The notes under the pieces were generated by a model. That model saw nothing but the letters and a program-made list of their open reading frames with translations, did no database searches and was not told the origin of the DNA. From assembly GCF_013283645.1 (NCBI RefSeq), contig NZ_JABEKV010000002.1, forward strand, positions 565,798-629,797: a DNA stretch of 64,000 bases, written 5' to 3'. The position numbers and the translations under genes were made by a program. Positions 17,577 through 25,832 of the stretch are shown here, piece by piece. The stretch's first letter is position 1. Every line of letters begins with the position of its first letter. The DNA is from Sinorhizobium psoraleae. Its GTDB lineage: Bacteria; Pseudomonadota; Alphaproteobacteria; Rhizobiales; Rhizobiaceae.

Positions 17577-17652
17577 GCCGCGCTGGGCTGAACGACGCGA
17601 CGGACAAAAAACGTCAGAACGGGAAAAAAGGCAAGCCGGACGGTGCCAGGAG

Positions 17653-18357
17653 CTAAAGCACCGCCTCCAACTCGGTTATGTCGGCGAGGCAATGATCCGA
17701 GGCCGCGGCAAGGGACTGGCGCGAGCCTGTTCCGGTCAGGACGGCGACCGTCAGGCCGACACCGGCATTGCGACCCATATACATGTCGTGATTGTTGTCG
17801 CCGACGACCGCCACCTGATACGGCTCGAGCCCCGTCGCCGCGCAGAAGCCGAGCACCATGCCCGGCTCCGGCTTGACGCCATTACCGCTGTCATAGCCGG
17901 CGACGTAGTGCAGGTAGCCGTCGAAACCGAAGCGTCTGGCGGTTTCCCGGATGGATCGTTCATTGTCGCTCGAGGCGACGCCCAGACGATAGCCCTTCGC
18001 GTGCAGGCCGGCAAAGAAGGCTCCGAGATCGGTTACCGGAACGGCATAGTCCGCGGACTGCGCAAAGAGGCCGTCGAAAAGCGTCGTCAATTGCTCGACG
18101 GTGAAGGGCGCACCGGCACAAACCATTCCCGTCGCGATTTCCACCGTGTTGCCGGCGGCAAGCAGGCTGTCCGGTGCAACATACCCGCTGTCCGGGTCCA
18201 TTCCGCCAGCCTGAAGCAGCACTCTCGCCAGTTGCTCGTCGCCCCTGGCCGCGATGCGCGCCAGTTCGTAGTTCACCGGCACCCAGCTTTTCACGTAGTC
18301 GAGGAGCGTGCCGTCCTTGTCGAACAAAATGCCGGCGATTGTTTTCGAGGCGACCAT
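17653..18357 (-). CDS. HAD-family phosphatase (phosphoglycolate phosphatase-like)
   Basis: This 234-residue haloacid dehalogenase-superfamily hydrolase carries motif I DKDGT (13-17, nucleophile D13, acid D15), motif II ASSDNE, a lysine in the GVKPEPG segment (motif III), and motif [12 protein letters not shown] helical cap lies between motifs I and II, placing it with Gph-like phosphatases. ATG 18357 starts 24 bases after the waaA stop. Its place between waaA and lpxK hints at a Kdo- or sugar-phosphate substrate, but the sequence gives no proof. A repeat separates it from lpxK. Confidence 0.85.
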   Translation of the reverse strand: MVASKTIAGILFDKDGTLLDYVKSWVPVNYELARIAARGDEQLARVLLQAGGMDPDSGYVAPDSLLAAGNTVEIATGMVCAGAPFTVEQLTTLFDGLFAQSADYAVPVTDLGAFFAGLHAKGYRLGVASSDNERSIRETARRFGFDGYLHYVAGYDSGNGVKPEPGMVLGFCAATGLEPYQVAVVGDNNHDMYMGRNAGVGLTVAVLTGTGSRQSLAAASDHCLADITELEAVL

Positions 18358-18380
18358 GATCCGATCCGCAAATTGGCGCT

Positions 18381-19694
18381 TCAGCCTTCGATACGCGGCT
18401 CCAGCCGCGCCTTCACGACCAGCGGGTTGATATAGGGCTCGAGTCCCTTGACCGTCGCCGTCAGCGCGCCACGCATCTGTTGCACGCTTTCGAGACCGGC
18501 GTCGATCATCGAGCGACGCATGTCGTCGTTGCCGAGCAGATAGTTGACGCCTTTGGCCAGCATTTCGACATCGCGCACGATCTTGGCGCTGCCGTTCTTG
18601 GCAAGCATCTGGTAGGTCTCGCGAAAATTCTGGACGTTGCCGCCGGAAAGCACCGCACAGCCGAGCATGGCCGGCTCCAGCGGGTTCTGTCCGCCTTCGG
18701 CGAAGAGCGAACGTCCGACGAAGGCGACCTCGGTCAACCGCAGATAAAGACCCATTTCGCCGATCGTGTCGCCAAGGAAAATGTCGACATCCGGTGTCAG
18801 CGGGTCGTTGCGCGTCCGCCGCGCGACCTTCAGGCCCTTGGCGACCAGCGCCGCCTCGATCGCGTCGCATCGCTCAGGATGACGCGGCACGATAATCGTC
18901 AAGAGACCCGTCCTGTCCTTCAATGCACCATGAACGGTCGCCGCGGCATTCTCCTCGCCCTCGAAGGTGGAGATCGCCGCCCAGCTCTTGCGGGTGCCGA
19001 TCTGCTGGCGATATTCCTTGAGCGCCTTCGGATCATGCGGCGGTGCGTCGGTATCGACCTTTAGGTTGCCGGAGACCATGACCGGGAGGGCGCCGAGCGT
19101 GCGAAACCGGTCAGCATCCACGTCGGACTGCGCGATGACGAGCGCCAGGTTCTCGAAGAGTGCATCGGCAAGCGACGGCCGCTTTTTCCAGCGCGCGAAG
19201 GTCCGGTCCGAAAGACGACCATTCACCAGAACCTGCGGAATGTGCCGCTTGCCGAGTTCGATGATGGTCATCGGCCAGATTTCCGATTCAGCGATGATCG
19301 CCAGATCCGGTTCCCAATAGTCGAGAAAGCGGCTCACCGCCGGTTTGAAATCGAGCGGCACATATTGATGGACGACGGTGGAGCCCAGTCGTTCCGCGGC
19401 CACTCGGGCCGACGTCGTCGTGCCGGTGGTCAGTACCACCGCAATGCCGCGACGGCGGATTTCCTTGATCAGCGGAGTGACGGCTGCCGTTTCCCCGACG
19501 CTCGCCGCATGAAACCAGACAAGCGGCCCCTGTGGGCGCGGCGCACTCGCATAGCCGTAGCGCTCGCGGCGGCGCGCCGGGTCCTCCTTGCCCTTCGCTG
19601 CGCGTATGGCGAGATAGGACCAGACCAGAGGATAGATTGCCGTCCCGATCCAGCGATAGCTGGAGAGCGCAAGCCGTGCACGAAGACCGCTCAT
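18381..19694 (-). CDS. waaA: 3-deoxy-D-manno-octulosonic acid (Kdo) transferase
   Basis: This 437-residue GT30 glycosyltransferase adds Kdo residues from CMP-Kdo to the lipid A precursor at the inner membrane. The N-terminal membrane anchor is TAIYPLVWSYLAIRAA. The catalytic Glu lies in HAASVGETAAV (E68), and ESEIWP, NGRLSDRTF and GRSLFAEGGQNPLEP are family blocks. The length is the usual one and ATG 19694 is the obvious start. It lies downstream of DUF4170 and cysQ-like genes on the same strand; gaps of 56-91 bases allow an operon. Confidence 0.95.
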   Translation of the reverse strand: MSGLRARLALSSYRWIGTAIYPLVWSYLAIRAAKGKEDPARRRERYGYASAPRPQGPLVWFHAASVGETAAVTPLIKEIRRRGIAVVLTTGTTTSARVAAERLGSTVVHQYVPLDFKPAVSRFLDYWEPDLAIIAESEIWPMTIIELGKRHIPQVLVNGRLSDRTFARWKKRPSLADALFENLALVIAQSDVDADRFRTLGALPVMVSGNLKVDTDAPPHDPKALKEYRQQIGTRKSWAAISTFEGEENAAATVHGALKDRTGLLTIIVPRHPERCDAIEAALVAKGLKVARRTRNDPLTPDVDIFLGDTIGEMGLYLRLTEVAFVGRSLFAEGGQNPLEPAMLGCAVLSGGNVQNFRETYQMLAKNGSAKIVRDVEMLAKGVNYLLGNDDMRRSMIDAGLESVQQMRGALTATVKGLEPYINPLVVKARLEPRIEG

Positions 19695-19785
19695 GAAAAC
19701 GCGCCCTCGCCTATGCGCAACTTCACGCGGGTGTTACAAACAGCCCGGGCGCAGGCACGCCGCATGCGTCCCAACGATACCGACA

Positions 19786-20022
19786 TCAATCATTTTCCGG
19801 ATCGAGCAGACGATGCATATGGACAATGAAATAGCGCATATGGGCGTTGTCGACCGTCATCTGCGCCTTGGCCTTCCAGGCGGCAAGAGCGCTTTCGTAA
19901 TCGGGAAAGATGCCGACGATGTCCAGCTTGTCCAGATCGCGGAACTGGACGTTCGTGAGCGTCGTCAGCTCACCGCCGAAGACGAGGTGCAAACGTTGTT
20001 TTTTCATGGAATCTTGAGCCAT
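19786..20022 (-). CDS. DUF4170 family small protein
   Basis: This 78-residue protein contains the compact DUF4170 pattern: LHLVFGGELTTLTNVQF, DLDKLDIVGIFPDYESALAAW and MRYFIVHMHRLLDP. In rhizobia this family sits between cysQ-like and waaA genes, as here. Its function is unknown; the small alpha-beta fold suggests a binding or regulatory partner. ATG 20022 is preferred; the open frame continues to 20082 into the cysQ-like gene. ATG 20007 is an alternative. Confidence 0.82.
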   Translation of the reverse strand: MAQDSMKKQRLHLVFGGELTTLTNVQFRDLDKLDIVGIFPDYESALAAWKAKAQMTVDNAHMRYFIVHMHRLLDPEND

Positions 20023-20078
20023 CGGGAGTCCATTTTTTCTGAAGCGTGGCGTTGATTTGCGGCATTCGCCCCCAAAGG

Positions 20079-20897
20079 TCAATGGGGCTCCAGCAAGCGC
20101 GAGGCGGCCAGCAAAGCCGGGAGCGCCGGCCTCGAGGCTGCTCCAAGAAAGCCGTGCGTGACAATGGGGCGATTATACGACAGGGGCACGCCGTCGAGCC
20201 CACAGAGTACGCCGCCTGCCCGCGCAAGAATGAGGTCGGCAGCGGCCAGATCCCAGTCATGCGAGTTCTTCTTGACGATGGTCCCGTCGATCCGTCCATC
20301 CGCGATCATCGCCAGCCGGTAGGCAAGCGACGGCACATGCGGCACGCGCACGACTTTTTTGCGATACGCCGGAGCCAACTTGCCGACCAGATCCTCGGCC
20401 ATCGCGACCTTTAGCGTCCCTTGAGGCTCGAGCGCGCGCACAGCGATCGCGGCGCCGTTCTTTAGCGCCTCGCCGTCGCGGGTCGCCTGAAAAACCTCAC
20501 CAAGCGCCGGCGCATAGAGCACGGCCGCAACGGGCTGCCCCCGATGAACGAGAGCGACGCTCACACACCAGAGATCGCGGCCGGAGATGAAGGCGCGCGT
20601 TCCGTCTATGGGATCGACCACGAAGACGCTTTCACGGGAGAGGCGGCTCTCGTCGTCATCCGTCTCCTCGGAAAGCCAACCATAATCGGGGCGTGCACCA
20701 AGCAGCCTTCCCTTGAGGATATCATTGGCGGCGAGATCAGCCTCGCTCACCGGCGAACGGCCCTCGTTCTTCCAGCGGACGTCAAAGGTCTTGCGAAAAT
20801 ATCCGAGCGCCGTGTCGCCTGCGGCGATCGCCGCGGCGAGGATCAGCTCAAGGTCCTCGCTCCAGACGGACGCGAGCGGTCGGGCTGTTTCTGACAT
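20079..20897 (-). CDS. cysQ: Inositol monophosphatase-family / 3'(2'),5'-bisphosphate nucleotidase (CysQ-like)
   Basis: This 272-residue lithium-sensitive phosphatase fold has metal ligands in SEET (76-79), DPIDGTRAF (95-103) and the C-terminal HDWDLAAADLILARAGG. CysQ removes the 3'-phosphate from PAP made during sulfate activation; in rhizobia the same family matters for sulfated Nod factors and polysaccharides. Specificity against inositol phosphate cannot be settled by eye. ATG 20897 starts the conserved N-terminus. It is flanked by pmbA (64 bases upstream) and DUF4170 (56 bases downstream) on the same strand. Confidence 0.87.
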   Translation of the reverse strand: MSETARPLASVWSEDLELILAAAIAAGDTALGYFRKTFDVRWKNEGRSPVSEADLAANDILKGRLLGARPDYGWLSEETDDDESRLSRESVFVVDPIDGTRAFISGRDLWCVSVALVHRGQPVAAVLYAPALGEVFQATRDGEALKNGAAIAVRALEPQGTLKVAMAEDLVGKLAPAYRKKVVRVPHVPSLAYRLAMIADGRIDGTIVKKNSHDWDLAAADLILARAGGVLCGLDGVPLSYNRPIVTHGFLGAASRPALPALLAASRLLEPH

Positions 20898-20961
20898 TCA
20901 ACTCCATACGCGCGAGACCGGCCCGCGCGCCTCAATAGTTAGAGGAACACGGCACTCGCGA

Positions 20962-22308
20962 TCAGGTTCCGGCGAGCGTCATGCCTTCAATGGCAAGTGT
21001 CGGCGCGGCAATGCCGAATTTCCTGTCGATGTCGTCGGCAGGCGTCAGGGCCATGAACATCTGCTTGAGATTGGAAGCGATCGTTACCTCGGACACCGGA
21101 AATGTAATTTCGCCGTTCTCGATCCAGAAACCGGAAGCGCCGCGGCTATATTCTCCCGTCACCATATTCACGCCCTGGCCGATGAGTTCGGTGACGTAGA
21201 AACCCGTTCCGACGCTCTTTATCAGATCGTCGGGCGAAATCGCTCCGGGTTCGAGGGCGAGATTGGTCGAGGCGGGATTGACCGTGGGGCCGCCGCGAAC
21301 GCCGCGTCCATTGGTTTCAAGACCGAGTTCCTTGGCCGCCGAGGTCGACAGGAACCAATGCCGCAGCACACCGTCCTCTACCATCGATAGCTTCGAACCG
21401 CTGACCCCCTCGCCATCGAAGGGCCGCGAGGAGGCGCCGCGAACGATCAGCGGGTCATCGGTGACCACGATCCCCGCCTTCATGATCTGCTTGCCCATCA
21501 TGTCGCGCAGAAAGCTTGTCTTGCGCGCCACCGACGCGCCGTTGATCGCGCCCGCGAGATGACCGACGAAACCGCGCGCAATGCGCGGATCGAAGACGAC
21601 CGTGACGTTCTTTGCAGTCGGCACCTGGCGCGGGTTGAGGCGCGCGACCGCCCGTTCGCCGGCGACGCGGCCAATGTCGTCGGCCGTGCGCAAATCATCG
21701 TAGTAGAGGCGACTGTCGAAATCGTAGTCACGCTCCATCTTCGTGCCCTCGCCCGCGATCGCGCTGACGGAGCGGCCAAAGCGGGTCGCCATATAGGAGC
21801 CCGAGAAACCATGCGACGTGACCAAAACAAGCCCGCCCATGCCGGCAGAAGCACCGGCACCGCTTGAATTGGTGACGCCGGTCACGGCAAGCGCTGCCCC
21901 CTCGGCGGCAAGCGCGGCCTCGGTCAACGCTTCGGTCGACACCGCGCTGGCATCGAAGAGATCGAGGTCCGGATAGGATTTCGCGAGTCGGTCGGAGTCC
22001 GCCAGGGACGCGTATGGGTCTTCGGGCGAAGCCTTGGCCATCGCTACCGCCCGCTCCGCAAGCAGCTTTAGATCGAAACCGGGATTGGCGGAGACGCTTG
22101 CGACACGGCGCCCGACGAACACCCGCAGCGAAAAGTCATCGCTTTCCGAGGCTTCCGTCGCTTCGACCTTGCCAAGCCGGACCGAAACGGAACGGGAGCG
22201 GCCGCGCACGACGACCGCGTCCGCGGCGTCTGCACCGGCCCGGCGTGCGAGTTCGACGAGCTCGGCGGCTTGCTTTTCCAACGCAGCGGAATCGATCATC
22301 TCAGACAT
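20962..22308 (-). CDS. pmbA: TldD/PmbA family metallopeptidase regulator, TldE type
   Basis: This 448-residue TldE/PmbA-like protein partners TldD, the zinc peptidase subunit, in maturation of modified peptides and turnover of antitoxins. It lacks the zinc-binding HExxxH of TldD, as expected for the TldE side. Family blocks are SRPFDGEGVSG, NGRGVRGGPTVNPASTN, LIGQGVNMVTGEYSRGASGFWIENG and FPVSEVTIA. ATG 22308 follows AAAGG; upstream ATGs at 22323 and 22353 are less convincing. Divergent from the Kef-type antiporter gene. Confidence 0.92.
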   Translation of the reverse strand: MSEMIDSAALEKQAAELVELARRAGADAADAVVVRGRSRSVSVRLGKVEATEASESDDFSLRVFVGRRVASVSANPGFDLKLLAERAVAMAKASPEDPYASLADSDRLAKSYPDLDLFDASAVSTEALTEAALAAEGAALAVTGVTNSSGAGASAGMGGLVLVTSHGFSGSYMATRFGRSVSAIAGEGTKMERDYDFDSRLYYDDLRTADDIGRVAGERAVARLNPRQVPTAKNVTVVFDPRIARGFVGHLAGAINGASVARKTSFLRDMMGKQIMKAGIVVTDDPLIVRGASSRPFDGEGVSGSKLSMVEDGVLRHWFLSTSAAKELGLETNGRGVRGGPTVNPASTNLALEPGAISPDDLIKSVGTGFYVTELIGQGVNMVTGEYSRGASGFWIENGEITFPVSEVTIASNLKQMFMALTPADDIDRKFGIAAPTLAIEGMTLAGT

Positions 22309-22457
22309 GATTTGGCCTTTCATTCCTGTCCCATTTATTGTGCACTGGACCATGCATCAAGGGCATCGTCTTGATTCCCGTCCCAGCATCCAAATGATAT
22401 CCGGCAAAAGGCCCCGCGTGTGGGATCCCTGAAGCCGTCACAACGAGAACATCGAGC

Positions 22458-24317
22458 ATGCAAACGACACCGTTTCTTTATACCCAGGCGCTGATGCTGC
22501 TCGGCGGCGCCGTGCTCGCGGCGCCGCTCTTCAAACGCCTGGGGCTCGGCACGATTCTCGGCTATCTCGCCGCTGGCATACTGATCGGTCCGGTCGCGCA
22601 GCGGATTACCGAGGGAGAGGAGATTCTGCACGTTTCGGAACTCGGAGTCGTGTTCCTGCTCTTCATCATCGGCCTGGAATTGAAGCCGTCGCGTCTGTGG
22701 CAGATGCGGCGCGACATTTTCGGGCTTGGCACGGCACAGGTTGTCCTGACCGGTCTCGTCCTGTCTTTGCTGATCTCCTTTGCCGGTCTTCTCGAATGGA
22801 GGGGGAGCGTTATCGCGGGCTTCGGCCTCGCGCTTTCCTCCACGGCCTTTGCGATGCAGATTCTCGACGAAGGCAACGACACCAACACCCGCTACGGCCA
22901 ACGCGCCTTCTCCATCCTGTTGCTGCAGGACATGGCGATCGTTCCCTTGCTCGCCGTGATCCCGTTGATGGCGGCGCAGGCACCGGAAGATGCGACGACG
23001 CCGCTTCAGGATTTCGCGATAGCGGTTAGCGCCGTGGCAATCCTCTTCGCCGCGGGTCGATACCTTCTCAACCCGCTCTTTCAGGTGATCGCCCGCACCG
23101 GTGCGCGCGATGTCATGATCGCGGCAGCGCTCCTCGTCGTCATGGGTGCGGCAACATTGATGCAACTCGCCGGTCTTTCCATGGCGATGGGCGCCTTTCT
23201 TGCCGGCGTGCTTTTGGCGGAGTCGTCCTATCGCCATGAACTCGAGGCCGACGTCGAACCCTTTCGCGGCATCCTTCAGGCCTTGTTCTTCATGGCCGTC
23301 GGCCTCTCACTGCAACTCAACGTCATAGTCGAGAACTATCTCCTGATCATAGTGGCGGTGCCGTTGCTGATGCTGGTGAAGAGCGCCGTGCTCTACTGGC
23401 TTTGCCGCATCACCGGCTCGCGCCACAATGACGCGCTCCGCATCGGCCTTCTTCTGCCACAAGGCGGCGAATTCGGCTTCGTGCTCTTCACCGCGGCGGC
23501 CGCGGCAGGGGTGTTTTCGCATGGAATCTCGTCCCTGCTCGTCGCCATCGTGACGCTTTCGATGGCGCTGACGCCTGTCGCGGCAATGCTCTCGAAGCGG
23601 CTGATGCACGAACAGGACGAAATGGCCGACGAGATGGATGAGGATTTCGAGGGCGCCGGCGCCGACGTGCTGATGATCGGCTTCTCGCGTTTCGCCCAGA
23701 TCGCGGCGCAGATCCTGCTCGCCGGAGGGCGCGACGTGACGATCATCGATCACTCCGCCGCGCGCGTGCGCCAAGCGGCGACCTTCGGCTTTCGCATCTA
23801 TTTCGGCGACGGCACGCGGTTGGATGTGCTGCGGGCCGCCGGTATCGAGCGCGCGAAGCTCGTCGCGATCTGCACGCAAAAGAAGGAAACGACCGACAGG
23901 ATCATCGGCCTCGTCCAGGCGGAATACCCGAACGCGCGCATCTTCGCCCGCTCCTACGACCGGCTGCACACGTTGGAACTGCGCGCCAGGGGTGTCGACT
24001 ATGAGTTGCGCGAGACCTTCGAATCCGGCCTGCTCTTCGGTCGCAAGACGCTGGAAGCGTTAGGTGTGGGCAACGATGAAGCAATCTCCATCATGGACGA
24101 TATCCGCCGCCGCGACGAAGCGCGGCTCGTTCTGCAGGAGGCCGAGGGCATTACCGCGGGCCGCGACATGCTGCACTCGAGGCCGGTCCGGCCGGAGCCG
24201 CTGGTCAAGCCGAAGCGCGAAGTGAACCACTCGGCCGACACGGAGGAGCGGATCCTGCCGACCCTTCCCGCGGAGGATCGGCAACGGCGGGACGAGACGC
24301 TGGCGGGGACGGACTGA
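22458..24317 (+). CDS. Kef-type K+/H+ antiporter (CPA2) with TrkA-N domain
   Basis: This 619-residue membrane protein has a CPA2 sodium/hydrogen exchanger domain with about 12 hydrophobic segments over residues 1-390. Family landmarks include LGYLAAGILIGP, FIIGLELKPSRLW and SSTAFAMQIL. A cytoplasmic NAD-binding TrkA-N domain follows from about 400 (ADVLMIGFSRFAQIAAQ), then a charged tail of about 90 residues. KefB/C relatives export potassium when glutathione is depleted by electrophiles. The dinucleotide motif reads GFSRFA rather than GxGxxG, so nucleotide control may differ. No KefF/KefG ancillary gene is adjacent. The 3' end converges on the patatin gene six bases away. Confidence 0.9.
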   Translation: MQTTPFLYTQALMLLGGAVLAAPLFKRLGLGTILGYLAAGILIGPVAQRITEGEEILHVSELGVVFLLFIIGLELKPSRLWQMRRDIFGLGTAQVVLTGLVLSLLISFAGLLEWRGSVIAGFGLALSSTAFAMQILDEGNDTNTRYGQRAFSILLLQDMAIVPLLAVIPLMAAQAPEDATTPLQDFAIAVSAVAILFAAGRYLLNPLFQVIARTGARDVMIAAALLVVMGAATLMQLAGLSMAMGAFLAGVLLAESSYRHELEADVEPFRGILQALFFMAVGLSLQLNVIVENYLLIIVAVPLLMLVKSAVLYWLCRITGSRHNDALRIGLLLPQGGEFGFVLFTAAAAAGVFSHGISSLLVAIVTLSMALTPVAAMLSKRLMHEQDEMADEMDEDFEGAGADVLMIGFSRFAQIAAQILLAGGRDVTIIDHSAARVRQAATFGFRIYFGDGTRLDVLRAAGIERAKLVAICTQKKETTDRIIGLVQAEYPNARIFARSYDRLHTLELRARGVDYELRETFESGLLFGRKTLEALGVGNDEAISIMDDIRRRDEARLVLQEAEGITAGRDMLHSRPVRPEPLVKPKREVNHSADTEERILPTLPAEDRQRRDETLAGTD

Positions 24318-24323
24318 GCAGCC

Positions 24324-25208
24324 TCAGCCGATATTCCTCCAGCTCTCGATCCGTTCGGAGAGTGCACGCTTGACCTGTTCCCTGGTGCTGGTCGTGGCCG
24401 CCAGTATCTCATGAGCACGGAAGAAATCGAGGACGCGGAACCGGCCGACATCGGGGCGCAGCAGAATGTCGGGTGCGCCCGCCTTCATTTTCATCGCGAT
24501 GATGGATTGCATCATGAGCTGGCTCGCTCCGAACAGACTGTCGATGCGGCTCGGGATCGTCCTGCCGTCACCATCAGGTCCGCCGACGACATCGATGGCG
24601 AGTACGATGTCAGCCAAGCCACGCAGATGATCGAAAGGGATGGGATTGTAGATGCCGCCGTCGATCATGACGCGGCCATCGATTTTCACGGGCATGAAAA
24701 CGGCCGGCAGGGCGCAGGAGGCCGCAAGTGCCTGGTGCAGATCGCCGCTTTCACAGACGTGTTCCGTCTGGCCGTAATAGTCCGTCGCCATGATTTTCAG
24801 CGGGATGAGCAGATCGGAAAAACGGTTAGGGAGCGCTTCGGGCAGGAAGGCTTTCAAGACTCGTTCGATGTTGAACTGGCCGAAACGGAAACCACTCGAC
24901 ATCGCCTCGGACAGGCTGACCGGCCTCAAGCGCCAGAGGCGGTTGAGCACTTCACCGCGGTGACCGACGGTCGAGAGGACGTGCTGCCGGATTTCCTCGC
25001 CGCTCATGCCGGCCGCCATTCCCGCGCCCATGAGCGCGCCGATCGACGAACCGGCAATCGCCACGGGCCGGATGCCCATCTCGTCGAGGGCCTCGATGAT
25101 GTGAATGTGCGCCAGGCCGCGTGCGCCGCCGCCGCCCAGAGCCAGTGCGATCGTCGGTCGGCGCCCGGTCGCGGGTGGCATCGTCTCAGACAGGGCTTCC
25201 TGTTTCAT
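24324..25208 (-). CDS. Patatin-like phospholipase, RssA/NTE type
   Basis: This 294-residue serine hydrolase has the oxyanion loop GGGGARG (25-31), the nucleophile in GSSIG (S55, within 53-57) and the dyad Asp in MIDGGIYNP (D183). No signal peptide or membrane segment is seen, so it should act in the cytoplasm or at the inner leaflet on phospholipids or lysophospholipids. ATG 25208 follows GGAGACC; the TTG at 25211 is just upstream in frame. It lies 57 bases downstream of rsmD on the same strand. Confidence 0.9.
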   Translation of the reverse strand: MKQEALSETMPPATGRRPTIALALGGGGARGLAHIHIIEALDEMGIRPVAIAGSSIGALMGAGMAAGMSGEEIRQHVLSTVGHRGEVLNRLWRLRPVSLSEAMSSGFRFGQFNIERVLKAFLPEALPNRFSDLLIPLKIMATDYYGQTEHVCESGDLHQALAASCALPAVFMPVKIDGRVMIDGGIYNPIPFDHLRGLADIVLAIDVVGGPDGDGRTIPSRIDSLFGASQLMMQSIIAMKMKAGAPDILLRPDVGRFRVLDFFRAHEILAATTSTREQVKRALSERIESWRNIG

Positions 25209-25265
25209 CAACCTGGTCTCCGTTCATCCGCCGACCACTCGACCCCCCGCCCATAGGCGAGCGAG

Positions 25266-25826
25266 TCAATCGCCGCGGAAGCGGTAGAAGTGCATCCGCG
25301 TATCGCCAAAGGCGCGCACATCGAGCGGTTCGAATTGCTCGGACGGCTGAGGCTGCACGTCAGCGCGTTCCTCCAGAATAGCCAAGGCCCCTGGGACGAG
25401 CCACCTGCCCGCCGCGGCCGCCGCAAGCGCGCGCTCACCGAGTCCCTTGGCATAGGGCGGATCTGCGAAAACCAGATGAAACGGCTCCATCGTCCCGACC
25501 GGCCCGAGGTCGGTCGCATCGCGACGAAAAATCTTTGCACGTCCCTGAAGGCCGAGCGTCTCGATATTGACCCGTAGCAGGCCTCTGCCCTCGACGCCCT
25601 GCTCGACGAAGAGCGCCTGTCGGCAGCCACGCGATAGGGCTTCGAGCCCGACAGCGCCGGTACCGGCAAAAAGATCGAGCATCCGGGTGCCGTCAAGCGC
25701 CTCCGGATAGGCGTGGCTCAGAATATTGAACAGGCTTTCGCGCGTCCGGTCAGTTGTCGGACGAATATCGTGGGACTTGGGCGTGGCCAGTGCGCGGCCA
25801 CGAAACTCTCCGCCGACGATGCGCAC
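25266..25826 (-). CDS. rsmD: 16S rRNA (guanine966-N2)-methyltransferase
   Basis: This 186-residue methyltransferase modifies G966 of 16S rRNA. The SAM-binding motif is DLFAGTGAVG (51-60), and the catalytic N6/N2-amino methylase motif DPPY lies at 122-125. The N-terminal RIVGGEFRGRAL is diagnostic for RsmD. The start is GTG 25826, six bases after the stop of the rluB-type gene, so the two are coupled. Confidence 0.95.
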   Translation of the reverse strand: MRIVGGEFRGRALATPKSHDIRPTTDRTRESLFNILSHAYPEALDGTRMLDLFAGTGAVGLEALSRGCRQALFVEQGVEGRGLLRVNIETLGLQGRAKIFRRDATDLGPVGTMEPFHLVFADPPYAKGLGERALAAAAAGRWLVPGALAILEERADVQPQPSEQFEPLDVRAFGDTRMHFYRFRGD

Positions 25827-25832
25827 GCTCGG

